DNA of 64,000 bases. Source: Williamsia deligens. Lineage in GTDB: Bacteria > Actinomycetota > Actinomycetes > Mycobacteriales > Mycobacteriaceae. The notes beneath the pieces are model-generated. The model did not search any database. It saw nothing but the letters and a program-made list of their open reading frames with translations, and was not told where the DNA came from. The DNA lies in NCBI RefSeq assembly GCF_024171765.1, contig NZ_JAMTCI010000002.1, forward strand, positions 310,001 to 374,000. The letters are read 5' to 3'. This document shows, one piece after another, positions 1 to 9,862 of this stretch. The position numbers and the translations under genes were made by a program. How positions within the stretch are numbered: position 1 is the first letter of the stretch; every line of letters begins with the position of its first letter.

Positions 1-50
1 AGGGTAGACCCCGTGACACGGGCGCACCACCTGCGGGGGAGCATCGTCGG

Positions 51-827
51 GTGAGCCCCCGAACGCCTCCCGACCGCACCCTCGACCTCACCGTATCGAC
101 GCTGGTGGCGATGCCCGGGGCGGGGTCCGACGGGCACTACGCGCGACGCGCCTTCGGCCCTCTCGCCGACGCCCTGGGGGTCCCGCTGGTGGCCGTGGAC
201 CCGGGCCCGGCGGGCATCGTCGCCACCTGTCTCGAGGCACTGGACGCCGCGGCCCGGTCAGGGCCGGTGATCGCCGCCGGCGTCTCCATCGGTGGGTGCG
301 TCGCGGTGCACTGGGGTGCCCGCGCCGGAACGGATTGTGCTGCGGTGGTCGCCGCCGCCCCGCCCTGGGCGGCAGGAGGGTCGGCCGCGTCCCCGGCGCC
401 CGCCGCCGCGGCGGCACTCACCACGGTGGCGCTCCTGGAGGACGAGGGCCTCGACGCCGCGCTCGCAGCGCTGCGGGCAGGCGCACCGCCGTGGTTGGCG
501 GACGAGTTGACCCGGTCGTGGACTGCGCTGGGACCTCATCTGACCGCCCACCTGCGGGAGGCCGCGACCACGGTCATCCCGTCGTCCGAGGACCTCGCGC
601 GACTCGCGGCCCCGACAGCCCTGATCGCGATCGCCGACGATCCCGTACATCCCGCCGCGGTCGCACAGGAGTGGGCGCGTCAGGTGCACACCGGCTCGAT
701 GGGGACCATCTCCTTCGAGGAGTGGGCCGCCGATCCGGGGACGATCAGCCGTACCGCGCTGGACGTGCTCGTCGGGCTCACGACCGCGTCGGGGCGAGCG
801 GAGAACAGGCGCGGTCAGCGACCCTGA
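51..827 (+). CDS. alpha/beta hydrolase family protein
   Basis: The 258-residue product looks like a small cytoplasmic alpha/beta hydrolase. It has the nucleophile elbow G-V-S-I-G near residue 80 (catalytic Ser in GxSxG) and a late DDPVHP segment where the catalytic His is expected. The protein is alanine-rich and has no signal peptide. The GTG start at 51 has a GGGGGAG ribosome-binding site nine bases upstream. Its place next to a convergent DUF3710 gene and dut matches the M. tuberculosis Rv2695 position. The substrate cannot be read from the sequence. Its 3' end overlaps the convergent DUF3710 gene by 13 bases. Confidence 0.8.
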   Translation: MSPRTPPDRTLDLTVSTLVAMPGAGSDGHYARRAFGPLADALGVPLVAVDPGPAGIVATCLEALDAAARSGPVIAAGVSIGGCVAVHWGARAGTDCAAVVAAAPPWAAGGSAASPAPAAAAALTTVALLEDEGLDAALAALRAGAPPWLADELTRSWTALGPHLTAHLREAATTVIPSSEDLARLAAPTALIAIADDPVHPAAVAQEWARQVHTGSMGTISFEEWAADPGTISRTALDVLVGLTTASGRAENRRGQRP

Positions 828-1672
828 CGACGCCGCAGGCGTTGCATGGCCGAACCCGACGACCGGCGCTTGCCCGAGGGCTCCTCGGCGGGTTCGTCGG
901 TCTCGGGGGCCGGGTCGATCGTGTCGGTCGGATCGTCGACGACCGGCGCACCGTCCTCGCCGACCACCTGGGCGCGCGCCGACTGGCCCACCGCGCCCTC
1001 GGGCGCCGCGGACTCGACGGGCGCGGGGGCGTCCGTCGTACCGGGATCGACCATGCCGTTCTGTGTGAACGCACCGTCCTGCGCCATCTGCTCCTGCGCC
1101 GCGGCGACCTGCTCGGCCAGCACGGCCGGCAACACCACGGGCAACGCCTCGCGTGGAGGGAACGGATCGCCGCCACGTCGGACGACGGTCTCGCTGAGCA
1201 CCGCACGCGCGACGTGGGCGAGGTCGTCGGCGGTCTCCGGCGGCGCGCTGGCGACACACCGGACCATCCACCGCGGGCCGTCGGCGCCGATGAAGCGATG
1301 GACCGCGCCCGGGACGGTCCCGAGCACCTCGCGACCCCAGTGCCCCGACTCGGTGGTCGCGGTCGCGCCGTCGGCGCGCAGCGACTCGACCAGCTCGGTG
1401 ACGACCTCGGCCCACAGCCCCGGCGACCGGGGTGCGGCGAACGCGGCGACGCTGATCCGTCCGTGCGGCGTCACGAGGTACACGGCCTGCGGCTGGTGAT
1501 CCGCGGTCATCTCGACCGTGACCTGTCCCCCCTCGACGACCGGCACCAACACCGACCCGAGATCGAGGTGGGAGTTGTCGAGGTCGAGTCCGCCGCCGAG
1601 TTCCTCGATGTCGTACGGACCCGCGCCGTCACCGATGGTCGGTCCGTCCGAGCGTGATGTCTTGTCGCTCAC
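815..1672 (-). CDS. DUF3710 domain-containing protein
   Basis: The 285-residue protein has the actinobacterial DUF3710 core at about residues 15-190, with the typical N-terminal pattern GPYDIEE, a LDLGS motif and a W-G-R-E segment. An acidic, proline/alanine-rich tail of unknown role follows and ends in a basic cluster. No catalytic motif is visible and the function is unknown. It overlaps the upstream dut gene by four bases (ATGA), so the two are probably cotranscribed and translationally coupled. The order dut-DUF3710 is conserved in Mycobacteriales (Rv2697c-Rv2696c). Confidence 0.88.
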   Translation of the reverse strand: MSDKTSRSDGPTIGDGAGPYDIEELGGGLDLDNSHLDLGSVLVPVVEGGQVTVEMTADHQPQAVYLVTPHGRISVAAFAAPRSPGLWAEVVTELVESLRADGATATTESGHWGREVLGTVPGAVHRFIGADGPRWMVRCVASAPPETADDLAHVARAVLSETVVRRGGDPFPPREALPVVLPAVLAEQVAAAQEQMAQDGAFTQNGMVDPGTTDAPAPVESAAPEGAVGQSARAQVVGEDGAPVVDDPTDTIDPAPETDEPAEEPSGKRRSSGSAMQRLRRRQGR

Positions 1673-2163
1673 TGGTCACCTCTCCGCTCGTGCTGGCTGT
1701 CGAGCAGACCGTGGCCACCGCTCGACCCGTACCCGCCCGCACCCCGGCTCGTCTCGTCCAGGGAGTCGACCTCGTCGAACTCCGGTAACTCCACCCGCTG
1801 CACCAGCAGTTGCGCGATCCGGTCGCCGCGGTCGATCGCGATCGGGTCACGCGGGTCGAGGTTGATCAGACACACCTTGATCTCGCCGCGGTACCCCGCG
1901 TCGACGGTGCCGGGTGTGTTCACGATCGACAGGCCCGCACGCGCCGCCAGCCCCGACCGGGGATGGATGAGCCCCACGGTGCCGACCGGGAGGGCGATGG
2001 CGATGCCGGTGGGCACCACCTGCCGCTCCCCGGGGGCGATCGTCGTGGCGATAGCGCTGTACAGATCCACCCCCGCGTCACCCTCGTGGGCGCGTCGCGG
2101 CGGAGGAAGTCCCCGATCGAGCCGGCGGAACGCAACCGTGCTGACCTGCGCGTCGACTGCCAC
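1669..2163 (-). CDS. dut: deoxyuridine 5'-triphosphate nucleotidohydrolase (dUTPase)
   Basis: This trimeric-type dUTPase hydrolyses dUTP to dUMP and pyrophosphate, keeping uracil out of DNA and feeding thymidylate synthesis. All five motifs are present in the 164 residues: AGVDLYS (motif 1), HPRSGLA (2), [11 protein letters not shown] with the catalytic Asp (3), [10 protein letters not shown] (4), and a C-terminal glycine-rich [10 protein letters not shown] arm (5). The arm carries Tyr where many homologs have Phe or His. The length is normal. It is first in a two-gene unit with the DUF3710 gene and is transcribed away from the DUF3093 gene. Confidence 0.97.
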   Translation of the reverse strand: MAVDAQVSTVAFRRLDRGLPPPRRAHEGDAGVDLYSAIATTIAPGERQVVPTGIAIALPVGTVGLIHPRSGLAARAGLSIVNTPGTVDAGYRGEIKVCLINLDPRDPIAIDRGDRIAQLLVQRVELPEFDEVDSLDETSRGAGGYGSSGGHGLLDSQHERRGDQ

Positions 2164-2279
2164 GCTGGAAGACTACGCTGGCGCCGTCGGCCGATCCGGG
2201 ACACCCTGGGCCCCTGGCACGCCCGCGTGTCACCGACGACGAGACGATCGACGAGGACCGATGATCTGCGGCACGACCC

Positions 2280-2819
2280 ATGAGTGACCAGCACGCCACC
2301 CCTCCCCCGGCGGCGACGCCGTCGCAGGCGGGCGACCGGTTCAGCGAACGCCTGACCGTCCCGCTGTGGTGGTGGGGCGCCGGCCTCGTGGTCACCGGCG
2401 TGCTGGGGTACGAGATCCAGCTCGCCGCGCGACACGCGACGGTGTCGTTCATCGCCTACCCACTGGTGGCCGCCCTGGCGGCCTGGCTCATCTGGTCGAT
2501 GGGACGCGTCCAGGTGCGCGTGGCCGCCGACGGCGAGCTGTGGGCGAACAAGGCCCACCTGCCGGCCTCGGTGATCGCCCGCACGGCGTCGATCCCGGAG
2601 ACGGCCAAGAGCGCGGCCCTGGGCCGTCAGCTCGACCCGGCCGCCTATCTCATGCACCGCGCATGGGTGAAGACGATGGTGTTGATCGTCCTCGACGACC
2701 CCGACGACCCCACGCCGTACTGGTTGGTGAGCACCCGCCGCCCGGGCGAGCTCATCGCGGCACTCGGGTTCACCGATGCCTCACAGGAGCCACCGGAACC
2801 GCGGACCCCGTCTGCATAG
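2280..2819 (+). CDS. DUF3093 membrane protein
   Basis: The 179-residue protein has two closely spaced hydrophobic segments at about residues 30-72, separated by a short loop. A soluble domain follows with the DUF3093 features: a W-A-N-K segment, a basic region around A-L-G-R-Q-L-D, and a PYWLVSTRRP strand near residue 145. The function is unknown. It lies divergent from dut and is syntenic with Rv2698. No signal peptidase site is evident, so it is probably anchored in the membrane with the C-terminal domain in the cytoplasm. Confidence 0.85.
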   Translation: MSDQHATPPPAATPSQAGDRFSERLTVPLWWWGAGLVVTGVLGYEIQLAARHATVSFIAYPLVAALAAWLIWSMGRVQVRVAADGELWANKAHLPASVIARTASIPETAKSAALGRQLDPAAYLMHRAWVKTMVLIVLDDPDDPTPYWLVSTRRPGELIAALGFTDASQEPPEPRTPSA

Positions 2820-2857
2820 GTCACCGGACACCGTCCGCCCGACCCACCCGACACACG

Positions 2858-2894
2858 ACGACGGCGCCGCCCCGGATGGGGGCGGCGCCGTCGT
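2858..2894. terminator. GC-rich inverted repeat between convergent genes
   Basis: A perfect 16-bp stem (left arm 2858-2873, right arm 2879-2894) with a five-base loop lies between the convergent DUF3093 and DUF4193 genes. It lacks a T-tract on either side, as is common for actinobacterial terminators, and is placed to serve both strands. Confidence 0.7.
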
Positions 2895-2938
2895 GGTGTC
2901 GGCCGGTGGTCACGGATGTGACCACCGGGGAGGTCGTC

Positions 2939-3238
2939 CTATGCGCAGTCGACACAGATCAGCGAGGAACCGTTCTCACGGGCCAGGCGGCTGCGGTGGT
3001 ACACGAGAAAGCAACTCGTGCACGTGAACTCGTCTGCCTGCTTCGGGACGACCCGTACGGACAGTTCTTCGCCGGAGAGGTCGGCGCCGGGGAGTTCGAA
3101 CGACTCCGCGGTGTCGCTGTCGTCGACGTCGACGGACGCGGCCTGGGCCTCGCTCCGCCGAGCCTTCAGTTCCTCGAGCGAGTCCTCGCCGATGTCCTCG
3201 GTCTCGGTGCGGCGAGGAGCGTCGTAATCAGTAGCCAT
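2939..3238 (-). CDS. DUF4193 small protein with C-terminal Cys knuckles
   Basis: The 99-residue acidic protein ends in two CxxC pairs (C-T-S-C and C-V-D-C-A) separated by a basic stretch, H-R-S-R-L. This looks like a small zinc-ribbon and is typical of the DUF4193 family (Rv2699c). The N-terminal half is rich in Glu, Asp and Arg and is probably helical or disordered. The function is not known. The gene is divergent from cei across a long intergenic region, as in mycobacteria. Confidence 0.88.
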   Translation of the reverse strand: MATDYDAPRRTETEDIGEDSLEELKARRSEAQAASVDVDDSDTAESFELPGADLSGEELSVRVVPKQADEFTCTSCFLVYHRSRLARENGSSLICVDCA

Positions 3239-3610
3239 GGTGCGCCTTCACTCCATCCCTTCGACTGACACCTCTCCCACGCGGGGTTCGCGGTGGATGG
3301 GGTGCCGAGGTGTCGTCGACTCAGCTGCTTCGAGTCGCGTCTCCGCTGAGCGCAGCGGCTCCTTCGGAAACGACACGTCTGTCGAATTTGTTGCCATCGC
3401 AGGCGTCGTCTTGTGTGACGTCCACCACTGTGTCGAACAGATCGTCCACTTTCTCCACTTCGCGAGGCGGGCAGACAGTAGCCCACCCGGCGATCGGGGT
3501 CAACACCCGCTTGTCGCGGCGTGGTCGACCCCCGGGACGTCTACTGTGTGACCCGCGCCGCACGCCCCCTCGGGCGACGCGGCCCACCTGCGAGAAGGAG
3601 TCCGGCGAGC
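3239..3610. promoter_or_regulatory. long divergent intergenic region with two inverted repeats
   Basis: This 372-base gap between the DUF4193 gene and cei has no convincing gene. It holds two adjacent perfect inverted repeats: CGACTC/GAGTCG at 3317-3337, with a nine-base loop, and CCGCTG/CAGCGG at 3343-3358, with a four-base loop. A possible -10 element, TACTGT, lies at 3542-3547, about 65 bases before cei. An open frame extends cei upstream to 3521, but the well-placed GAAGGAG at 3594-3600 supports the start at 3611. Promoters for both genes are inferred to lie here. The repeats may be an operator or a leader structure. Confidence 0.4.
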
Positions 3611-4315
3611 GTGGTTTCGCAGATCACCCTGGGGTATCCCACCGACGACCACGGTCGTCCGTTCCGTCGGCGCCGGTGGATCCCGTTCGTCGTCACCGCC
3701 GTGGTGCTGCTCGTGCTCGGGCTCATCGTCTGGGTGAGTGCCTTGAGCAAGGGCTCGTCCGACGCGGTCGCGTCGACCTGCAACCCCCCGACCACCGCCT
3801 CCACGGCGCCCTCGGCCTCGGGTGCACCGGCCTCGGCCGCCCCGCGGACCACGGTGCAGGCGAGCCAGATGACCGACGTACCGCCGGCCGCCCTCGCCTC
3901 GTTCCAGGTGCGTGTCCTCAACGCCTCGGCGAAGCGGGGGGAGGCACGCAGCGTCCTCGACGACCTCACCGGGCAGGGCTTCACCCCGGCCACCGACACC
4001 CCGTACGCCGACGACACGCTCTACGCCGACCAGAACCTCGACTGCGTGGGTCAGATCCGCTTCGGTCCGGGCAGCCGCGCGGCGGCAGCGGCGGTCTGGG
4101 TGGCGGTCCCCTGCGCCGAGCTCGTCGACGACGGCCGCTCGGGCACGGTGGTCGACCTGGCCCTCGGACGGCAGTTCACGAGTCGCGAGCAGAGTCAGGA
4201 CGCCCAGGCGGTCCTGGAGTCGCTGCGGTCGACCGAGGCCGGCGGCCGCACCGGTGGCGCGGCCACCGGTGCCGACCAGTCGCTGGTCCGCGCCGTCCAC
4301 AACGGGGCCTGCTGA
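3611..4315 (+). CDS. cei: envelope integrity protein Cei, LytR C-terminal domain
   Basis: The 234-residue product has a short basic cytoplasmic N-terminus, one membrane helix (about residues 22-43) and an Ala/Ser/Thr/Pro-rich linker. An extracytoplasmic LytR_C-type domain follows, starting at FQVRVLNAS and running through the C-D-L strand region to about residue 190. The domain has three cysteines that could form disulphides. In M. tuberculosis the Rv2700 (Cei) homolog is needed for envelope integrity. The exact ligand is unknown. I chose the GTG at 3611 for its GAAGGAG ribosome-binding site ten bases upstream. The gene neighbourhood (DUF4193, suhB) supports orthology. Confidence 0.83.
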   Translation: MVSQITLGYPTDDHGRPFRRRRWIPFVVTAVVLLVLGLIVWVSALSKGSSDAVASTCNPPTTASTAPSASGAPASAAPRTTVQASQMTDVPPAALASFQVRVLNASAKRGEARSVLDDLTGQGFTPATDTPYADDTLYADQNLDCVGQIRFGPGSRAAAAAVWVAVPCAELVDDGRSGTVVDLALGRQFTSREQSQDAQAVLESLRSTEAGGRTGGAATGADQSLVRAVHNGAC

Positions 4316-4345
4316 GGGGATCCCCCTCGTCGGCCCACCGCACGG

Positions 4346-5203
4346 TCACAGCGGGTCGAGCGCGCCGATCTCGGAGAGCAGTGCGAGGAACTCCTCGGCG
4401 ATCCCCGGTGCGACGGCGACGGTCGGGAACCCGTCGGCACCCCGTGTCGTCGGGCCGGGGGTGCGCACGACGGCCCCGGCCTCGGACGCGATCAGTGACC
4501 CGGCCGCCCAGTCCCAGGGGTTGAGACCGTGCTCGATGTGCGCGTCGACCATCCCCGCCGCCACCATGCACAGATCCAACGCCGCCGACCCCACCCGACG
4601 GATGTCACGCACCCGTGGGAGCAGGGCGGCGACCAGCGCCCCCTGCGCCGCGCGCCGCGCCGGGTCGTAGCCGAAACCGGTGGCCACCAGGGCCAGGGAC
4701 ACCGACGACGCCGCCGTGGCCCGCAGCCGGACCGGATCGGTCCCGTCCCCCGGATCCAGCCACGCCCCACCCCCTCGCGCCGCGGAGTAGACGACGCCCC
4801 GGGAGACGTCGACGACCGCGCCGGCCACCGACTCCCCGTCGATCTGGGCCCCGATCGAGATCGCGTACGCGGGGACGCCGTAGAGGAAGTTCACCGTGCC
4901 GTCGATGGGGTCGACCACCCAGCGCACGCCCTCGGGGATCTCCACCGAGCCTCCGTCCTCCTCCCCGAGGACCGCGTCGTGCGGTCGCAGGCGCGCCAGT
5001 TCGCCCCGCACGAGGGCCTCGGCCTCGGTGTCCACCACGGTCACCGGGTCGGTCGGTGTGCTCTTGGTCGTGACCGCGTCGGCGCGCAGCGGCGCCGACA
5101 GGCCGTCGATGAGCTCGGCACGTCGGGTCCGGACGTGATCGGCGGCCAGACGGGCCACGCGGACGGCGATCTCGGACAGCTCCTGGGCAGTCGTCACCCC
5201 CAC
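4346..5203 (-). CDS. suhB: inositol-1-monophosphatase family protein
   Basis: This Mg-dependent sugar/inositol phosphatase of 285 residues carries the family metal-binding motifs: G-E-E-D near residue 97, W-V-V-D-P-I-D-G-T near 115 and W-D-W-A-A-G near 230. In Mycobacteriales the product supplies free myo-inositol from inositol 1-phosphate for phosphatidylinositol and mycothiol. Several paralogs also act on histidinol phosphate or fructose 1,6-bisphosphate, so the substrate is inferred. The synteny (Rv2701c beside ppgK) favours suhB. The start is a GTG at 5203. The gene is convergent with cei. Confidence 0.9.
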   Translation of the reverse strand: MGVTTAQELSEIAVRVARLAADHVRTRRAELIDGLSAPLRADAVTTKSTPTDPVTVVDTEAEALVRGELARLRPHDAVLGEEDGGSVEIPEGVRWVVDPIDGTVNFLYGVPAYAISIGAQIDGESVAGAVVDVSRGVVYSAARGGGAWLDPGDGTDPVRLRATAASSVSLALVATGFGYDPARRAAQGALVAALLPRVRDIRRVGSAALDLCMVAAGMVDAHIEHGLNPWDWAAGSLIASEAGAVVRTPGPTTRGADGFPTVAVAPGIAEEFLALLSEIGALDPL

Positions 5204-5338
5204 ATGTCAGCACACCCACCCGCCGTCGGCGCGCCTCGGCCGTGGACCGCGGGACAGCGACCGCACCCGTGACTAGCCTTGCCACCGAACCGCAGTGACC
5301 GACGGACTCCGTTGTCCCGCACAGATCCAGGAGAGACC

Positions 5339-6118
5339 ATGGCCACCGACTCCCCCGCCGACTCCGTCCCCGCCCGTGCGTTCGGCGTCGACGTGGGTGG
5401 GTCCGGCATCAAGGGCGGTGTCGTCGACCTCACCACCGGCGAACTCGTCGGCGACCGCCACAAGGTGCTCACGCCGCAGCCGTCGACACCGGAGGCCGTG
5501 GCGGGCGGCATCCGCGAGGTGGTCGACCACTTCGGATGGACCGGCCCGGTCGGGATCACGCTCCCCAGCGTGGTGTCCGGCGGCATCGTGCGCACCGCGG
5601 CGAACATCGACAAGGGCTGGATCGGGACGGACCCGTACGACCTTCTCACCCGAGCTCTCGGCGACCGCACCTTCTGCGTCCTCAACGACGCCGACGCCGC
5701 CGGCATGGCCGAGGACGCCTACGGCGCCGGGCGCGACCGCTCCGGGCTCGTCATCCTGCTCACCTTCGGGACCGGGATCGGGTCCGCCGTCCTCTTCCAC
5801 GGCAACCTTGTGCCGAACACCGAGCTCGGCCACATGGAGGTCGGCGGCAAGGAGGCCGAGCACCAGGCGTCGTCGAAGGTGAAGGACGACAAGGAGATGT
5901 CCTACGAGAAATGGGCCGGGCACGTGTCGACGGTCCTCACCGCCTACGAGAACCTCTTCTGGCCCGACCTGTTCATCGTGGGCGGCGGGATCAGCCGTAA
6001 GGCCGACAAGTGGGTCCCGCACCTGACCACCCGCACCCCGGTCGTACCCGCGACCCTGCAGAACACCGCGGGTATCGTCGGGGCCGCGATGGCGGTCACC
6101 GCCGGTCTCCGGCCCTGA
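5339..6118 (+). CDS. ppgK: polyphosphate glucokinase
   Basis: This ROK-family kinase phosphorylates glucose with polyphosphate (and usually ATP) to give glucose 6-phosphate. The 259-residue protein has the phosphate-binding loop F-G-V-D-V-G-G-S-G-I-K near residue 14, a catalytic LNDADAAGMAE (Asp) near 120, L-T-F-G-T-G-I-G-S-A near 142, and E-L-G-H-M near 164. The ROK zinc cysteines are absent, as in other PpgK proteins. I moved the start to the ATG at 5339 because AGGAGAG sits at 5329-5335. It lies just upstream of sigA and parallel to it, as in Rv2702-Rv2703. Confidence 0.93.
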   Translation: MATDSPADSVPARAFGVDVGGSGIKGGVVDLTTGELVGDRHKVLTPQPSTPEAVAGGIREVVDHFGWTGPVGITLPSVVSGGIVRTAANIDKGWIGTDPYDLLTRALGDRTFCVLNDADAAGMAEDAYGAGRDRSGLVILLTFGTGIGSAVLFHGNLVPNTELGHMEVGGKEAEHQASSKVKDDKEMSYEKWAGHVSTVLTAYENLFWPDLFIVGGGISRKADKWVPHLTTRTPVVPATLQNTAGIVGAAMAVTAGLRP

Positions 6119-6169
6119 ACCCACCGAGGGGGCGCTCGGCGTGAGTCGGGTGATGGCGTCCGGATCGCC

Positions 6170-6175
6170 TACAAT
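6170..6175 (+). promoter_or_regulatory. candidate -10 element of sigA
   Basis: TACAAT at 6170-6175 is the best -10 match in the ppgK-sigA gap and would start RNA near 6182, giving a leader of about 90 bases. No good -35 hexamer is visible 16-18 bases upstream, which is common for housekeeping actinobacterial promoters. Confidence 0.45.
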
Positions 6176-6273
6176 GACTCGGGTCGGCCTGTACGCCGGC
6201 CGCACACAGACCCCGCGCCGCCGAGGACGACTTCGGTGTTGCGCCCTTTGGACGACGTCTCGAAAGGTCGTAC

Positions 6274-7656
<1,383 letters not shown>

Positions 7657-7673
7657 GCGCCACCGCACGAATC

Positions 7674-7712
7674 GACGACGGCCGTCCCGGGATCCCCGGG
7701 GCGGCCGTCGTC
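7674..7712. terminator. terminator after sigA
   Basis: An 11-bp outer stem (GACGACGGCCG, 7674-7684, paired with 7702-7712) encloses a second small CCCGG/CCGGG hairpin. It lies 18 bases after the sigA stop and eight bases before the stop of the convergent membrane gene, so it can serve both. Confidence 0.75.
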
Positions 7713-7719
7713 TGTCGTG

Positions 7720-8271
7720 TCAGGACCGCGCGGTGCGTGCCGGGGTGGCGAGCGCCCACACCGGTCCGGTGACCGCCCAGATGACGGTGACGATCCCGAG
7801 TGGGCCGACGATGCCCCACAGCGCCGCGGCCTGCTCGGCGTCCGCGACGGTCACCGCGAGCACCCCGGTGGCGACGAGCGCGACAGCCGCGGCGACCAGC
7901 CAGCGCAGAAACGACCTGACCTCGGCCCCCAGGGCCGCACGCCCCTTCGCCGCGGGCTCTGGGGGCGGGCCTCCCGCGAAGCGGTGTGCGGCACGGACGT
8001 CGGCCCACGCGATGATGCTGTGTCCGAACGCCACGGTCACGCCGAGGTAGATGCCGGCGAGACGATGCACCTGCCCCACCTCCGCACCCCCGGCGATGTC
8101 CGCGGCGACGGCCGCGAGGAGCGCGAGGTCGACGACCGGGACGAGCCGCAGGACCCACGTCGAGAGGGTCTGCCGCCGCAGTCCGTACCGGATGGCGAGT
8201 CCCGCGACGAGCACGACCCAGAACCCGATCTCACACGCGACGATGGCGACGAGTACCGGCGAGATGTCCAT
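7720..8271 (-). CDS. integral membrane protein of unknown function
   Basis: The 183-residue product has about five hydrophobic helices: residues 3-25, 38-60, 68-92, 128-148 and 155-178. A basic, Pro/Ala-rich cytoplasmic loop at about 95-125 interrupts them. No enzymatic motif is visible and I do not recognise a named family with certainty. The ATG at 8271 (MDISPVLVA) was chosen because the open frame further upstream has no membrane-protein character and crosses into the next gene. It is the downstream partner of the EamA-DUF952 gene, with an 82-base gap. Confidence 0.65.
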   Translation of the reverse strand: MDISPVLVAIVACEIGFWVVLVAGLAIRYGLRRQTLSTWVLRLVPVVDLALLAAVAADIAGGAEVGQVHRLAGIYLGVTVAFGHSIIAWADVRAAHRFAGGPPPEPAAKGRAALGAEVRSFLRWLVAAAVALVATGVLAVTVADAEQAAALWGIVGPLGIVTVIWAVTGPVWALATPARTARS

Positions 8272-8353
8272 GGGTCGACCCTGTCGCACCGGACGTCCGT
8301 ACGCATCGACCGGAGGGATGAACGTGACCGGACGGATGGATGAGATCGCTCGG

Positions 8354-9676
8354 TCAGAACGCGGTGCGCGGCCCGAACGTCCCGTCGGCGTCGGGGAGGT
8401 ACACGTGGACCTGCGTGATGGCGGTGACCGGCAGCGGGCCGTAGAGGTGAGGGAACTGCCACCCGTCGGGATGGGGTGGGTCGCCGTCCTCCCAGCGGAT
8501 CTCGGCGGGGACCCGCTCCGGGTCGATCTCGAGCAGGACGATGTCCTCGCGCCCGGCGAACAGTGCGTTCGCCGGGACGTGCACCTGCGACAGCGCCGAC
8601 AGGTGGACGAACCCGAGTTCGCGCAACGACTCCGGTTCCAACCGGCCGTGCGTGTGCGCTGCGAGCCACGTCGACTTCGGGCAGAGATGGACCAGGGGCC
8701 CGGGCGGCGTGTTCGTCTGCGACGGCATCGCACTCCACGGTGCCACACCGCCGTGCCGTGACGGAGTGCTTCCACCCGCCGACACCTCGCGCGGCGCCAC
8801 GACGATCGCGACGACCACGGCCGCCATGCCGATCAGCTCGGCGACCGACGGTGCCTGCCGCAGTGCCACGGCACCCACGACCGCCGCCGTCAGCGGGAGC
8901 AGCGCGAGCAGCAGCGCGAACCGGGCACGACCGATGCGGACCAGCACGATCTGGTCGAGCACGTAGGGCGTGGCGCTCGACAGCACCCCGACCACCACGC
9001 AGAGGCCGACGACGGCCGGCGACGGCCACGACGCGCCCGTGACAGCACTCACAGTGAGGACGACCGGTGCGGCCGCGATGCCCGCGGCGGTCAGCCCGAC
9101 GCCGAGGTCCTCGACACCGCGACGCCACCGGCCGTCGCGACCCGCGTGCGTCGACGAGACCCGCGCGCCGAGGACGATGTAGCCGCCCCACAACCCACCC
9201 GCCGCGACGGCCCAGAGCACCCCCACCGTCACCTCACCGTCGAGGGCTCCCGAGACCAGCACCACACCCACGATCACCGACACGAGAGCGGCCGATCCCC
9301 GTGCGCCCCGGGTGCCGAGTGCGGCGACGACGACAGGTCCGACGAACTCGACGGCGACGGCCACGCCGAGGTCGACGCGGGAGATCGCCTGGTAGAAGGC
9401 GATGTTCATCGCCAGCGTCACCAGCCCGAACACCGCCGCCCGTGCGGTCCGTCGGCGGTCGGCGAACACCCAGGACGGTCGCGCGACGAGCACGACCGCG
9501 AGCCCGCCGAACAGGGTCCGTAGCCACCCGACGGTCGCCGGGTCGGCCCGAGGGAACACCCCGACGGCGACGGCCGCCCCGACGTACTGCGCGACAGCCC
9601 CGACGACGAAGGCCGGCCACACCGGGGCCCGCCGGACCCACCGGGGTGCCGCGGCGGGGCTCGTCACCGATGCCAC
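8354..9676 (-). CDS. EamA-type permease fused to a DUF952 domain
   Basis: One uninterrupted frame of 440 residues holds two unrelated parts. Residues 1 to about 290 are a ten-helix drug/metabolite transporter with EamA repeats, resembling RhtA-type amino-acid or metabolite exporters (motif AVEFVGPVVVAALG). Residues 317-440 are a complete DUF952 domain: LVHLCPKSTW, G-F-V-H-L-S, a DIVLLEIDP strand and FPHLYGPLP. An internal ATG at 8728 would give the DUF952 part alone (124 residues), so independent translation is possible. The start is a GTG at 9676. Substrate and DUF952 function are unknown. Confidence 0.75.
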   Translation of the reverse strand: MASVTSPAAAPRWVRRAPVWPAFVVGAVAQYVGAAVAVGVFPRADPATVGWLRTLFGGLAVVLVARPSWVFADRRRTARAAVFGLVTLAMNIAFYQAISRVDLGVAVAVEFVGPVVVAALGTRGARGSAALVSVIVGVVLVSGALDGEVTVGVLWAVAAGGLWGGYIVLGARVSSTHAGRDGRWRRGVEDLGVGLTAAGIAAAPVVLTVSAVTGASWPSPAVVGLCVVVGVLSSATPYVLDQIVLVRIGRARFALLLALLPLTAAVVGAVALRQAPSVAELIGMAAVVVAIVVAPREVSAGGSTPSRHGGVAPWSAMPSQTNTPPGPLVHLCPKSTWLAAHTHGRLEPESLRELGFVHLSALSQVHVPANALFAGREDIVLLEIDPERVPAEIRWEDGDPPHPDGWQFPHLYGPLPVTAITQVHVYLPDADGTFGPRTAF

Positions 9677-9753
9677 CCGGGGCCGTCGTGCGCTCGGTGT
9701 GGGGGTGTGGTGATGCGTGTTACGGGTGAATGACGTGTCCGCGTGGCGTGCCC

Positions 9754-9780
9754 GGGAACAATACGAACTCCCCGAACGTC
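9754..9780 (+). promoter_or_regulatory. candidate ECF-sigma promoter
   Basis: GGGAAC at 9754-9759 and CGTC at 9777-9780, spaced 17 bases, resemble the GGAAC/CGTC form of extracytoplasmic-function sigma promoters. It would start RNA about 75 bases before the DUF7455-like gene. The match is short and could be chance. Confidence 0.35.
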
Positions 9781-9862
9781 TGAGAGAGTGGAACCACCCC
9801 GCCAGTCCAGGTGGAGGAGTTCGCGAAGGGAAGCGCTCGCGCTGGCCCGGGACGGAGGAATC

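Noticed and set aside
1-54. An 18-codon open frame ending with a TGA that overlaps the first gene's GTG
   Set aside because: It is too short to recognise, and the remembered gene order places a minus-strand gene here. It may be chance in GC-rich DNA.
3363-3395. GGAAAC followed by GTTG after 18 bases, a possible ECF promoter before cei
   Set aside because: The -35 is off consensus and the C before GTT is missing, so it is weaker than the sigB and clgR sites.
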